Of a stretch of 36,085 nucleotides of DNA, positions 14,093-23,578 are shown piece by piece (the stretch's first letter is position 1; every line of letters begins with the position of its first letter). Source of the stretch: Odoribacteraceae bacterium (GTDB taxonomy: Bacteria > Bacteroidota > Bacteroidia > Bacteroidales > Marinifilaceae); assembly GCA_031279175.1 (NCBI GenBank), contig JAITJA010000034.1, positions 1 through 36,085 of the forward strand, read 5' to 3'. The notes beneath the pieces are model-generated. The model was not told where the DNA came from and did not search any database. It worked only from the letters and a program-made list of their open reading frames with translations. The position numbers were made by a program, and so were the translations under genes.

Positions 14093-16444
14093 TTAGCGGG
14101 TGATACTCCCTTGCATTTCGAATATCGTGTTTTTGCTGATGTGTTCCAGCGCGGTCATGCCGGAGATTTTCCGGCGGGCGTCTATCGTGCTGCCGTTCGC
14201 GGAGAAGGTGATGTAGATGTCCCCGTCGCCGGCGCACTCGAGCTTGAACGTGAAGGTGACCGGTAGCGCGGTCGGGCGCGGGAACGAGGTGGCGGTGTTG
14301 TTGAACGAGATCACGCCGTTCTTGTTGGTCGGGGCGTTCCAGTAGTACTGGAATTTCTGGAGTCCCCCGTCTTTCCCGGGGTCCTCGTCGGAGGCCAGCA
14401 GTGCCGATCCCCAGGAGTTGACGTGCTCTTCCGCGGTCCAGGTGGTGGACAGGTCGATCGTCCACGTGTCGGAGGTGCTTAGTTCGGGGATGAGGTACAG
14501 TACTTTATGTCCCGTCCCGATCGTGAAGTTGTCTGGTGTTGGTGTTGTCCCGGCGAGCGTCACGGGTACTTCGCGTCGTTCCCCGTCGTGCCCGACGGCG
14601 TAGAGGCGGTGCACGTCGATGTCGTAGAGGAAGCCGTTTCCGCTGAATGGCTGGGCGGTGACGGCGTTCCCGGCGGTGTAGACGCGCCTGAGATCCCCGG
14701 TTGGTCCACCCGCGCGCGCCTCGAAGGCCACGGCGTTTGTCCATCCTTCCGGTGGCGAGACGAAGACGTTGTTCCTGACCTCGGCGGTGTATCCCGTTTG
14801 GAGGGGTAGCTTGTCGCGGAAGACGTGCACGTTCGCGTCGGTGATGTATTCCATGGCCTGTGTTAGTGGTGGGTATCCCTTGATGTTGTTGATCGCGGTT
14901 TCGATCATGGCCTCGCTGACGAGGCGCGTTCCCGACCCGTAGGGTTGCAGGAATCCCGTTTTCTTGAAGAAGTCGGTCAGGTCGAGGTTGGCTAACCGGC
15001 AGACGAGCTCGACGAAGTAGATTTGGTGCTGTCCGTCGGTGCGACTGCTGGCATACGGGTCTTGCTTGCGGTAGTGCTCGTAGATGTCCTCGTAGAAGCT
15101 CGCGCCGTGCGTGCCTGTTTTCCCGAGGACGTTGTCGAGGTAGAGGTATATTTGCCAGAAGGGGACGAGCTGGTGGAAGAGGTGGGCGTTGTCCTCGTTG
15201 AGGTTGTGCGGCGTGGGGGTTGAGTTTGGCCTGTCTTTCCCGAAGAACCAGTTGAATGCTCGTTCGTAGGTGTTGACGTACCCGCCGTCGGTGACGGTTT
15301 GCAGGTTGGTTCTGAGGTTGGTGTGAGGGCTGCTGGGCACGAGTTCGCGGGCGTGTGTCAGGAGGTACAGGGCCTCGATGTTGTTCGTGACCTCGACCAT
15401 TCCGCCCCATCGGAAGGCGGGGCGCGTTTGGTTGACGTGCCCGTGTTCGTGCCCGAAGACCCAGACGTTGGCCCCGACGATGGCGTCAGGATTTGCCATG
15501 TAGTTTCCGGGGTATGCGGTGTGGTAGTCAGAGGCGTAGGCGCCGACGCCGGTGTTCATGACCTCGTGGTGGAAGTAGGCGCGGGTGCGGTGTTTCCCCC
15601 CGAACCCGTTTGGCGGGTCGAGTAGTCCCATGAATTTCCATTCCAGGTAGACGACCGCGTCGTAGGCGTCGATGAGGTCTTTTCCTCTCCCGCCGGTGTA
15701 TTGCCTGAACCAGTCGGTTGGCGCGGTGACGGTGGCGTATTTCCCGACGAGGTCGAAGTAGGGGTTCACGGCGGCGGAGATCAGGCGTTGCCAGTCGTCG
15801 TTCGTGTGCTTTCGGAGGTCGAAGCATCCGTTGACTTCTCCCCCGTGTATGTTGAGCTTGATGTCGGGAGGTCGGGTGGCGCTCGTGTAGTAGTAGCGGA
15901 TGTATGCCAGTCCGTTCCCGCTTCCGGGCAGGATTCCCGGGACGATGATGTTTTCCCCGTTGGAGAGGGGTATCGCTGCCGGTCCGGAGGAGTACCCGCC
16001 TGTTGTCGCGGTGGTGAGTGTTTGGATCTTGAGCGTTGCTTCCCCGGGGTTTTGCAGGCCGCTGACGAAGACGTGTAGCGTGTCGCCGGATTTCAAGGAG
16101 ATGCCCGTCGGGTAGTCCATCACGCCGTACTTGGCCGTTTTGTTGATCGACGCGTCGACGGAGGGTTCGGGAAGCGGCTCCACGCGCGCGACGCGGAACT
16201 CGGAGGCGTACGTGCCGTCGAGCATTTGCAGGGCGATGGAGCGGTACATGGCGTTGTCGCATACCGAGTCGATGAAGGCTTTCGTCATTCCCTCGCGTAA
16301 TTCGGTGCACGAGACGTCGGTGAAGATCGTCACGGGGTTGAAGGTTCCCGGGCGCGGGGGCAAGTTCGTGGTGCCGTCCGGGAGGTCGTCCCCGGAACAG
16401 TTCGAGAAAAGGATGAATAGAAGTAAGTAGAAAATGTTTTTCAT
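14093..16444 (-). CDS. M60-family metallopeptidase lipoprotein (mucinase-type)
   Basis: A 783-residue surface lipoprotein (signal ending LFSNC, Cys16). The zinc motif of the M60 (enhancin/SslE/BT4244-like) family is present: HEHGH at 332-336 with the distal ligand Glu351 in GMVEVTNNI. The region before it (GKHRTRAYFHHEVMNTGVGAYASDYHTAYPG) is the usual M60 domain approach. Residues 1-230 carry an N-terminal beta region and the last 127 residues form a beta-type domain resembling that of the adjacent lipoprotein. M60 enzymes cut the protein core of mucins and other O-glycoproteins. It is 218 bp downstream of the SusCD-lipoprotein block in the same orientation, so it is probably co-regulated even though a hairpin lies between. 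Confidence 0.9.
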   Translation of the reverse strand: MKNIFYLLLFILFSNCSGDDLPDGTTNLPPRPGTFNPVTIFTDVSCTELREGMTKAFIDSVCDNAMYRSIALQMLDGTYASEFRVARVEPLPEPSVDASINKTAKYGVMDYPTGISLKSGDTLHVFVSGLQNPGEATLKIQTLTTATTGGYSSGPAAIPLSNGENIIVPGILPGSGNGLAYIRYYYTSATRPPDIKLNIHGGEVNGCFDLRKHTNDDWQRLISAAVNPYFDLVGKYATVTAPTDWFRQYTGGRGKDLIDAYDAVVYLEWKFMGLLDPPNGFGGKHRTRAYFHHEVMNTGVGAYASDYHTAYPGNYMANPDAIVGANVWVFGHEHGHVNQTRPAFRWGGMVEVTNNIEALYLLTHARELVPSSPHTNLRTNLQTVTDGGYVNTYERAFNWFFGKDRPNSTPTPHNLNEDNAHLFHQLVPFWQIYLYLDNVLGKTGTHGASFYEDIYEHYRKQDPYASSRTDGQHQIYFVELVCRLANLDLTDFFKKTGFLQPYGSGTRLVSEAMIETAINNIKGYPPLTQAMEYITDANVHVFRDKLPLQTGYTAEVRNNVFVSPPEGWTNAVAFEARAGGPTGDLRRVYTAGNAVTAQPFSGNGFLYDIDVHRLYAVGHDGERREVPVTLAGTTPTPDNFTIGTGHKVLYLIPELSTSDTWTIDLSTTWTAEEHVNSWGSALLASDEDPGKDGGLQKFQYYWNAPTNKNGVISFNNTATSFPRPTALPVTFTFKLECAGDGDIYITFSANGSTIDARRKISGMTALEHISKNTIFEMQGSITR

Positions 16445-16531
16445 CTGAACGTGTTATTAACGAGTTATGGTTGTTTGTTGTCCCGGCAGCAGGAGACGTC
16501 GCCTCGCGCCAGCGGGATGAGGATAAAGAAA

Positions 16532-16556
16532 GGGGCGAAGTAATGAGCTTCGCCCC
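16532..16556 (-). terminator. Hairpin downstream of the LRR_5 lipoprotein gene
   Basis: A perfect 9-bp stem, GGGGCGAAG (16532-16540) and CTTCGCCCC (16548-16556), with a 7-base loop. On the minus strand it is followed by TTTCTTTATCC. It may end or attenuate the SusCD transcript before the M60 gene. Confidence 0.7.
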
Positions 16557-16590
16557 CCCTTTTCTTTCTCTGTTTTCGTCTACACTATGT

Positions 16591-16642
16591 CGTTCCCCTC
16601 TGGCCGTCCCCTCTTCCGTTCCCCTCTGGCCGTCCCCTCGCG
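16591..16642. repeat. 13-bp tandem repeat, four units
   Basis: Four 13-bp units, CGTTCCCCTCTGG, CCGTCCCCTCTTC, CGTTCCCCTCTGG and CCGTCCCCTCGCG, form an exact 23-bp direct duplication at a 26-bp period. They lie 20 bp beyond the lipoprotein gene stop and next to the hairpin at 16532. They do not share the core of the 21-bp arrays. Confidence 0.9.
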
Positions 16643-16662
16643 CTATCTACTTGTCGATAGCG

Positions 16663-18081
16663 TTATCTCCGCTTGACATAGACGGAGGTTGTCGCGGCGT
16701 GCGCGGCCCCGACTTGCGTGACGGTTTCCACTCCGGTAGCGGTCTTGAAGTCGATGGGCTCCCCACCATTCACGCCCTCGTTCTGGACGGTCATCGAGAT
16801 GCTTCCATTCCCGGTGCACGTCAGCGTGATCGTCACCGGCTTGTTCAGCGTGATGGCATACGGGGTCATCGTGTGGGTCGTGGAGTTCCAGTTCCCGCGT
16901 CCGATGGCTCCTACCTTCGTGCTTCCCTGTGATTTTCCACCGAGGTAGAACTCGAAGGGTTTAGAACCGAGGGATTCGACTACCGTCCCCGTGTACACGA
17001 TGTTGAGCAAGTGAACGCCCCAGCCGGCGCTACCGAACGTGACCGTGTTGATGTCGGTCGAGGCCTGCGTGCTGACGGCCGTGATGGTCCACTCGCTGGT
17101 CGTGTAGAGCGGTGTCGACAAGGTGGCGTATTGCCAGCCCTCGACGGCTGATGCTGCCGGGATCGTGTATGCCTCCGATACTTCCGGCGAGGCCCCGTTC
17201 ACGGTCATCTCTTTCCACACGTCTCGCTCGCGGTAGGCGCTTCCCGAGGCGGTGGGCACGGTCAGGGCGATGTTCTTCAGGGTAAGTCCCTCGAAAGCGT
17301 TGGCGGCCACCGTTGGCGGCGCGGTCGCGTCGAGGAAGATGGAGGTGAGGTTCGCGCATCCCTTGAAGGCCTGTTGTCCGACGGAGGTGACCGTTGCCGG
17401 TAGGGTGACCGTCGCGAGTGCAGGCGCGTTCTGGAAGCAGTTGGCCCCGATAGCGGTTATCGTCCCGGGGGCGGTGACACTCTCGAGCTTCGCGGCGCCC
17501 TCGAAGAGGCCGACGCCTGTCGCGCCATGCCCTTTCAAGGAGTTATCCGGGATGCTGGTGACGCCCGACAGGTCGATCTTCGTCAGCGACTTTGTTGTTG
17601 CCAGCGAGGTGATTGTTTTCATGTCTTCGGCGTTGAGCGTCCCGACGACGACGAGCTCCGTGGAGGTGAGGGAGGCGGTGAGTTGCGCGAGCGAGCCGGG
17701 CGTTTTCACGTTGGTGATGCCTTCCCTGTAGTCCACGTCGACGGGTATCTCGATGTTCGTGCCACTTCCGTCAGCGGCAAAGGCGCGTAGCGTGGCCACC
17801 CCGTGGGCGACCCCGGTGATCACGCCTGCTTGCGTGACGGTGAAGATCGTCTCGTCGCTGCTCTCGAAGAGCACTCTCCGGTAGGAGGCGTTCTCGGGAA
17901 GGGCCACGGCGGTGACGCGAAGGGTTTGGTTTTCCTTCAGCGTGAGATCACTGCCTGACGCTCCCGCGACCGTGATTTCCGTTACGGGGATGACGGTTTT
18001 TTTATCGTCTTCGCTACAGGCCGCGAGCATGAAGCAGGCGGCGAGGATGACGAGTCCGCGTGATTGTGTGATGGTTTTCAT
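16663..18081 (-). CDS. Lipoprotein with Ig-like and BspA-type leucine-rich repeats
   Basis: A 472-residue lipoprotein (MLAACSEDD, Cys22). In order it has a BIG_2-like Ig domain at about 32-115 (VTEITVAG..., then GVITGVAHGVATLRAFA) and LRR_5/BspA-like repeats at about 150-290 (FEGAAKLESVTAPGTITAIG, then QAFKGCANLTSIFL). From about residue 328 it has a beta domain with PVTITLTCTGNGSI. It starts 19 bp after the SusD stop, the place where SusE/F-like surface binding lipoproteins are usually encoded. It is most likely a cell-surface ligand-binding protein for the same substrate as the SusCD pair. The ligand is unknown; BspA-like repeats in general bind host proteins. Confidence 0.8.
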   Translation of the reverse strand: MKTITQSRGLVILAACFMLAACSEDDKKTVIPVTEITVAGASGSDLTLKENQTLRVTAVALPENASYRRVLFESSDETIFTVTQAGVITGVAHGVATLRAFAADGSGTNIEIPVDVDYREGITNVKTPGSLAQLTASLTSTELVVVGTLNAEDMKTITSLATTKSLTKIDLSGVTSIPDNSLKGHGATGVGLFEGAAKLESVTAPGTITAIGANCFQNAPALATVTLPATVTSVGQQAFKGCANLTSIFLDATAPPTVAANAFEGLTLKNIALTVPTASGSAYRERDVWKEMTVNGASPEVSEAYTIPAASAVEGWQYATLSTPLYTTSEWTITAVSTQASTDINTVTFGSAGWGVHLLNIVYTGTVVESLGSKPFEFYLGGKSQGSTKVGAIGRGNWNSTTHTMTPYAITLNKPVTITLTCTGNGSISMTVQNEGVNGGEPIDFKTATGVETVTQVGAAHAATTSVYVKRR

Positions 18082-18100
18082 GTCCGAGTATTTATGTGTG

Positions 18101-19990
18101 TTAATAACCGGTGTTCTGCACCAGGTTCTCGTTCACGTTGATGTAGGAGAGACGGATGGGAACCAGGTAGTGACGTTTGTCGAAGATGTACGGGAATACC
18201 GTGAGCTGGGTCTCCTTGTAGAATTCGGCGTTGGTTTTTCCCTCGTCGTTTAATCCCCACACTCCGTTCCTGTCGTTGGCGAACCATTCTTCAGCCTTTC
18301 TCCAGCGGCGAAGGTCAAAGTACCATTGCGACTCGAAGGCCAGCTCGACCATCCGCTCGCGACGTATCGCGTTGACGAGCGCCTCGCCGCTCTTGCCGGT
18401 GAAGTAGTTCATGGTGAGGCCGGCGCGGGCACGTACCTTGCTAAGGTATTCTTGTGCCTTGGCGTCCAGCGATCCCTGGAACTCGGCACATGCCTCGGCG
18501 TATTGCAGGTAGAGGTCGGCCATGCGGATCAGCGGGTAGCAGTATTGCTGGTGGCTGTAGGAGGCGCCGGTGGCTACCCCGTCGGGATCGATGATTTTCT
18601 TGACAGCGTACGCGCTGTAGAGGTGGTCATTTCCCTTGGAGACCATGCCGTTTTTCTCTCCTGCCTTCATCTTGAGCTGGTAGGTGGAGTCGCTGTTGAA
18701 CTCGTACGGTCCCCTGTCGAAACCGATCGCGGCGTAGAAGCGGGCTTCGCGGTTCAGGTGGAGGTTACAAGTTTCGGCGCCAGGAGGCACGGTCATGCGC
18801 CCTGCCTCGTTCCAGGTATATCCCAGGTCCGGATCTTCCTCTGGCGGTAGTCCGTTCTTGGTGTAGAAGATCTTGGCGGTGGTGAGCGACGCTCCCAGGC
18901 CACCCACGGGGTCACTTCCGGAGAGCCGCGAGTCAATTCCCTTGATGATCGCGTGCCGCTGCGGGCTGTTCCCGTTGTTTTCGCTCCGTGTGTTTGCCCA
19001 GATGATCTCCTTGTTCCAGTCGTCCACGAGCACCATGCGGCAACTCAGGTAGTTCGCGCGGAAGTCTTTCGTGTAGTGCTTGACGGCCTCTTCCTCGTGG
19101 AACGGGTCAGCCTTGTCGAAATTGTAGATATCGAAGCCCTGGCTTCTGGCAAAGGTGATCGCTGAGTCGATGGCTAACATGGCGCGTTGCCACTTGTTCT
19201 TGTCGCTGGTCTGGCTGATCAGGTGCTCTCCCGTGGTCTTGTCGACGAGGAGGTTGTAGTCCGTGTTCCCGTTGAATAGCGGGCTGGCGGCGTAGAGCAG
19301 CAGTTTTCCTTTCAAGGCCTTGGCGATGGTTTTGGTGGCTCTTCCATACTCCGAACGTAGCGTGCGCGTGTCCGGTAGCAACTCGATTGCCTGGTCGTAC
19401 ATGTTGTTGATCTTGTTGACGCTCTCGTCCAGCGTGAGGCGCGGGAGCTTCGCGTCGGTCTCGTTTTCGACGAAAACGATCGGGCCGTAGCACTGTAACA
19501 ACAAGTGATGGTAGTACGCGATCAGGAACTTTGCCTCTCCTTTCCACTGGTTTTTCAACCGCTCGAAGGTTTCAGGATCAACGTTCGAAGGCTTGGCCTG
19601 GTCGGCGTTGTTCAGGAAGATGTAACACTGGCGAATCCCCTGGTACACGCTCGGCGACGAGTAATTGTAGAAGGAGAAGCCGCCCCACGGGTCCATCATG
19701 GGGTTCGCGGAGTTATGTTGTCCCGCGTTGAAGGCGATGCACCCGAACCATTGCGAGGTCCAGTGGTAGGCGTGTACCAGCTCGTTGGAGGTGGCCAGGC
19801 CGGGCGTTCCGCGGAAGTCGAAGTAGTCGTACTGGTAAGAGTAGCAGGTGTACAGGAAGCCCTCCAGCGTGTTTTCGTTCTTGAAGGCGTCCGACAAAGC
19901 GGGGGTGTCGTCGGGAACGATGTCGAGGAAATCGCACGACGTTAACAGTACCCCGGCGAACAGGCTGAGTAGGATATTTCTCATTTTCAT
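18101..19990 (-). CDS. SusD/RagB-family nutrient-binding lipoprotein
   Basis: A 629-residue lipoprotein with the lipobox LLTSC (Cys19) directly followed by DFLDIVPDD, the usual SusD start. The SusD N-terminal SKPIDLDF-type helical part includes FLNNADQAKP and AKFLIAYYHHLLLQCYGPI, and the C-terminal part has IRMADLYLQYAEACAE and IRRERMVELAFESQWYFDLRRW. These are the landmarks of the family. It forms the lid of the TonB-dependent SusC transporter encoded 18 bp upstream, and probably binds glycopeptide or peptide in view of the M60 peptidase nearby. The start is an ATG at 19990; Met3 is a possible alternative. Confidence 0.95.
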   Translation of the reverse strand: MKMRNILLSLFAGVLLTSCDFLDIVPDDTPALSDAFKNENTLEGFLYTCYSYQYDYFDFRGTPGLATSNELVHAYHWTSQWFGCIAFNAGQHNSANPMMDPWGGFSFYNYSSPSVYQGIRQCYIFLNNADQAKPSNVDPETFERLKNQWKGEAKFLIAYYHHLLLQCYGPIVFVENETDAKLPRLTLDESVNKINNMYDQAIELLPDTRTLRSEYGRATKTIAKALKGKLLLYAASPLFNGNTDYNLLVDKTTGEHLISQTSDKNKWQRAMLAIDSAITFARSQGFDIYNFDKADPFHEEEAVKHYTKDFRANYLSCRMVLVDDWNKEIIWANTRSENNGNSPQRHAIIKGIDSRLSGSDPVGGLGASLTTAKIFYTKNGLPPEEDPDLGYTWNEAGRMTVPPGAETCNLHLNREARFYAAIGFDRGPYEFNSDSTYQLKMKAGEKNGMVSKGNDHLYSAYAVKKIIDPDGVATGASYSHQQYCYPLIRMADLYLQYAEACAEFQGSLDAKAQEYLSKVRARAGLTMNYFTGKSGEALVNAIRRERMVELAFESQWYFDLRRWRKAEEWFANDRNGVWGLNDEGKTNAEFYKETQLTVFPYIFDKRHYLVPIRLSYINVNENLVQNTGY

Positions 19991-20008
19991 ATTCTCTTGT
20001 GTTATTCG

Positions 20009-23000
20009 TTAAAATGTCAGTTGAAGACCGAGCGAAACCGTGCGTGACGGGGGGTAAGCAAGACCGCGTCCACCACCTACCTCGGGATCCCAATGCTTGA
20101 ATTTGCTAAACGTGACGAGGTTTCTCCCGGCCAGGTAGAGCCGCGCGCGCTCGTAGGTGTATCCTACCTCGGCATCTTTGAGCCGCACGAAGGAGGCGTC
20201 GCGTAACCAGTAGCTGGAGTTCTCGAAGTTGTTGTGAGAGGCCAGGCCCGAGACAAGACGAGGATAAGCAGCGTTGGTGTTCGGGTTGCTTTCCGACCAG
20301 TAGTCGTCGGCAATGAACTGGTAGAGCTGCGTGTACATCGCGCCAAACGGGTGCATTCCGGACATCATCAAACTGGTCTTGGCCGCTCCCTGGAAGAAGA
20401 TGGAGGCGTCAAAGCCCTTGTAGGAAGCCGACGCTCCAATACCGTACACGATTTGCGGGGTCGTGGGATCGCCGAGCTGTGTCATGTCGTTTCCGTCCAG
20501 TGAATTGTCCTGGTTCAGGTCAAGGTACTTGATGTCCCCGGGTTGGACGTTGTAGATGCTGCTGGGAAGGCTCGCCTTCAGCGTGTAGTTGCCCTGTCCG
20601 TCCACGTCAAAGTCGTCGTAGGAGTAAAGTCCGTTGGCAACGTATCCCTTGGAACGGTTTAACGGCTTGCCGAGGTCGGACTGGTGACGGTTGTACTCGT
20701 CATAAGTCGGCTCGTCGCGATCGACTAACGTGTTCTTGGCGTAGGTGAAGGTACCGCGAACGGAGAGTATCAGCTCGTTGTTCAGGAACGCCTTGTTGTA
20801 ATCGACGGAGATGTCAAAGCCTTCGTTCTTTACCTTTCCGATGTTGGCGTACGGGATGTTACCCACGATGCCGGACTCGGTCGGGATGGTGCGATATTGC
20901 ATGAAGATGCCATCGCGGTCCTCCCTGTATAGGTCAGCCGTGATGGAAAGCGCGCGGAATAACTCCAGGTCAAAGCCCAGGTTTATCTTTACTCCTTCTT
21001 CCCAGCTAGCGCCGGAAGCACCGAACTTCGTGATGGAGGCCCCTGACTTGCTGACGCGAGCGTCCACGGACCCGAACTGGTAGCTACGTCCCGAGAGATT
21101 TACTTCCGTCAGGTAGGGGAATCTCGAACCGGAGATGCTGGAGTTTCCCACGATACCGTAGGAGGCGCGCAATTTCAGGTTGTTGATGATGTGCTCGATC
21201 GGCGTCCAGAAGTTTTCACGGGAGATGTTGTATCCCACGGCGAACGCGGGGAATGTGCCGAAACGCTTGCCTTCTTCAAAGTTCTCGGAACCGGTGTACC
21301 CGATGTTGACCTCGGCCAGGTATTTCCCGTCGTACCCGTAGGTGACGCGTCCGGATACGCCCTGGTAGCGCGTGGGTAAGGCGTCGCGGAAGTTGCCGGG
21401 GGCGTTGTTGTGGTAATCCCTCTGGAGGTATACCACCAGGGCGCTGATGTCATGCGCGTCAAACGTGCGGGCGTAATCCGCGCTGAATTGCATGGTCATT
21501 AACCTGTCGCCCGAAGCGGACGTGGCGGTGTTTAACGCTGTTCTCCCGGGGTTAAGGTTGCTCGAGAGGATGTCAACCGAGTAGGTCGCGTCGGGATTGG
21601 CCGCGAGTTTGTCGGGGTCAACCTCGTAGAAGGTCGGCTGGAACTCGCGGGTGATCGTGGTCGAGGACCAGTTCTTGAAAGAGACAAGTCCCTTGACGGT
21701 GAGTCCGGGAGTCAAGAAGCCCAGGTCTTGTGCCACGTCGAAGGACGCGATGCTCGTGTTCGTGTTGCGCTCGCTGTACCCGCGAACCATCTCCGCGTAC
21801 GGGTTGTGGTAGAGAGGCGTGTTGCCGTCCATAGGATGCGGTCCGCCGTATTTGTTACCGAAACGAACGCGGTCGCCATCCATGTCAGGATAATAGGCAG
21901 GGAAAAGCACGCCCGGGGAGTCGAATAACTCGCTGTAGATGCTCGACGACGACGCGTACGAACCACCGTAGTTTAGTATTTGCGAGTTGAGGCGCACGGC
22001 GGTCTTGGTCGTCGGCGTCACGTCTGCCACGATGTTCCCCTGGATGGAGTAACGTTGCTGGCGGATGTTGTTGTTGAACTTGTTCTGCGGGTCGCTACGC
22101 AACATACCGTCGTCGTTGTTGAACGTGGCATTGAGGAAGTAGGTCACTTTCGATCCACCACCCGTCACGTTCAGGTTGACTGTCTGGTTGTAGGAAGCGT
22201 CCTTGAAGAGCACCTTCTGCCAGTCCACGTTCGGGTAGAGCAACGGGTCGGCGCCCGCGGCGGTGTGATCGATCTTGCTCTGGCTAAAAGGTAGGTTTTC
22301 AAGCGGTGTGCTCGGGGAACGCGTCAGTACGGCCTCGTTGAACATTCGCATGTATTCTACCCCGTCAGCCAAATCCACGATCTGCGTGGGCTGTGACATC
22401 TGTCCCTCGACGCGGATGTTGACTTTCGCTCTCTCGTCGGTTTTCCCCTGGCGCGTGGTTACCAGCATGACGCCGCTCGCGCCTCTCGAACCGTAGAGTG
22501 CCGTTGCCGCCGCGTCCTTCAGGATGGAGAAGTTTTCGATGACCTCGGGAGGTAACGCGTTCAGGTCTCCCGTGCTGACTTCCACCCCGTCGATGAAGAT
22601 CAAGGGCGTGGAACCACCACCAAACGTGGAGATACCGCGAATCCAGAAGCTCGCCCCGTCAGCTCCAGGCTCGCCGGAACGCTGCACGGAGATCACGCCG
22701 GCCAGTTTGCCCGCGAAGGCCGAGCTCAAGGTGCTCGACGGTACGCGTAACTCGCTCGGGTTGATAGATTGTATGGCGCCGACCACGCTCGCCTTTTTCT
22801 GTTTGCCGAAGCCGACCACGACAACCTCTTCTAACATTTTTTCGTCGATAACCAGGCGTATAACCAGGCTGTTGGTGTTCCGGACAGGCAGTTCCACGGA
22901 GAGGTATCCGATGTATGACACGACGATCACTGCACCCCTGGGTACTAGTAACGAGAAGTTACCGTTCGCGTCGGTTATCGTTCCCACGCCAAGTTGGTCT

Positions 23001-23431
23001 TTTAACCGGATGTTGACGCCCGGTATGCTTACGCCGTTTTCATCGAGTACTTGCCCGTTCGCTCTTATCCGGTTATCCTCTTGTTGTTGCTCGCGGGGGC
23101 TGGTCACGATTACTTGCCGGTCGTTGATGATATGTTCAATACCGGTCGTCGAGGATAACTCTTTCAGGATGTCTTCCATGCTTCTCCCGTCCAGGTTGAC
23201 GGTAACCGTCTTCTCCAACTCGGATAAGAGGGTTTTCGAATACATGATGACAAGGTTGCTGTTCTGTTCAATGTAATTGAACACGTCTCTCACCGTTTGC
23301 ACGGCTTGCTCTTCATTTGCCACGCGAATGTCCGCGGCATGAAGAGGCTCTATTAAGAGAAAACTACTGATTAATAGATAAAGAGATATAAAGTATCCCT
23401 TCTTCTGTCGAAAAGTCACGTTTTTTTTCAT
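20009..23431 (-). CDS. SusC/RagA-family TonB-dependent transporter with STN domain
   Basis: A 1140-residue outer-membrane transporter. In order: signal peptide to about residue 33 (LHAAD), an STN (secretin/TonB N-terminal) signalling domain at about 45-112 (DGRSMEDILKELSSTTGIEH), and a carboxypeptidase-regulatory-like beta domain at about 120-200 (GQVLDENGVSIPGVNIRLKD). The plug follows from EEVVVVGFGKQKKASVVGAI to LYGSRGASGVMLVTTRQGK, then a 22-strand barrel ending in LGLQLTF. The STN domain is what contacts a FecR-type anti-sigma factor, and that gene lies 147 bp upstream. Hence the transporter itself is the likely substrate sensor for its own expression. The usual partner SusD follows after 18 bp. 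Confidence 0.96.
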   Translation of the reverse strand: MKKNVTFRQKKGYFISLYLLISSFLLIEPLHAADIRVANEEQAVQTVRDVFNYIEQNSNLVIMYSKTLLSELEKTVTVNLDGRSMEDILKELSSTTGIEHIINDRQVIVTSPREQQQEDNRIRANGQVLDENGVSIPGVNIRLKDQLGVGTITDANGNFSLLVPRGAVIVVSYIGYLSVELPVRNTNSLVIRLVIDEKMLEEVVVVGFGKQKKASVVGAIQSINPSELRVPSSTLSSAFAGKLAGVISVQRSGEPGADGASFWIRGISTFGGGSTPLIFIDGVEVSTGDLNALPPEVIENFSILKDAAATALYGSRGASGVMLVTTRQGKTDERAKVNIRVEGQMSQPTQIVDLADGVEYMRMFNEAVLTRSPSTPLENLPFSQSKIDHTAAGADPLLYPNVDWQKVLFKDASYNQTVNLNVTGGGSKVTYFLNATFNNDDGMLRSDPQNKFNNNIRQQRYSIQGNIVADVTPTTKTAVRLNSQILNYGGSYASSSSIYSELFDSPGVLFPAYYPDMDGDRVRFGNKYGGPHPMDGNTPLYHNPYAEMVRGYSERNTNTSIASFDVAQDLGFLTPGLTVKGLVSFKNWSSTTITREFQPTFYEVDPDKLAANPDATYSVDILSSNLNPGRTALNTATSASGDRLMTMQFSADYARTFDAHDISALVVYLQRDYHNNAPGNFRDALPTRYQGVSGRVTYGYDGKYLAEVNIGYTGSENFEEGKRFGTFPAFAVGYNISRENFWTPIEHIINNLKLRASYGIVGNSSISGSRFPYLTEVNLSGRSYQFGSVDARVSKSGASITKFGASGASWEEGVKINLGFDLELFRALSITADLYREDRDGIFMQYRTIPTESGIVGNIPYANIGKVKNEGFDISVDYNKAFLNNELILSVRGTFTYAKNTLVDRDEPTYDEYNRHQSDLGKPLNRSKGYVANGLYSYDDFDVDGQGNYTLKASLPSSIYNVQPGDIKYLDLNQDNSLDGNDMTQLGDPTTPQIVYGIGASASYKGFDASIFFQGAAKTSLMMSGMHPFGAMYTQLYQFIADDYWSESNPNTNAAYPRLVSGLASHNNFENSSYWLRDASFVRLKDAEVGYTYERARLYLAGRNLVTFSKFKHWDPEVGGGRGLAYPPSRTVSLGLQLTF

Positions 23432-23578
23432 ACTCTCGTGCTGATTTTTGTTATTAACATTTGATGTTTAAATGGAAATTACTTGCTGGCGGACGGTACT
23501 CGCGGTATAGTCCGACTTTCTTCTTTAACTACGTTTTCTTCATATCTGTGCTTTTTTAGGTTGATACTTGTTTTATGT

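Noticed and set aside
14505-15410. A 301-codon minus-strand frame inside the M60 gene, rich in Arg and Pro
   Set aside because: It is an out-of-frame shadow of the M60 peptidase; high GC keeps it open.
23432-23578. Transposon or insertion-sequence ends near the SusC gene
   Set aside because: No terminal inverted repeats, transposase fragments or target duplications were seen here or elsewhere in the window.
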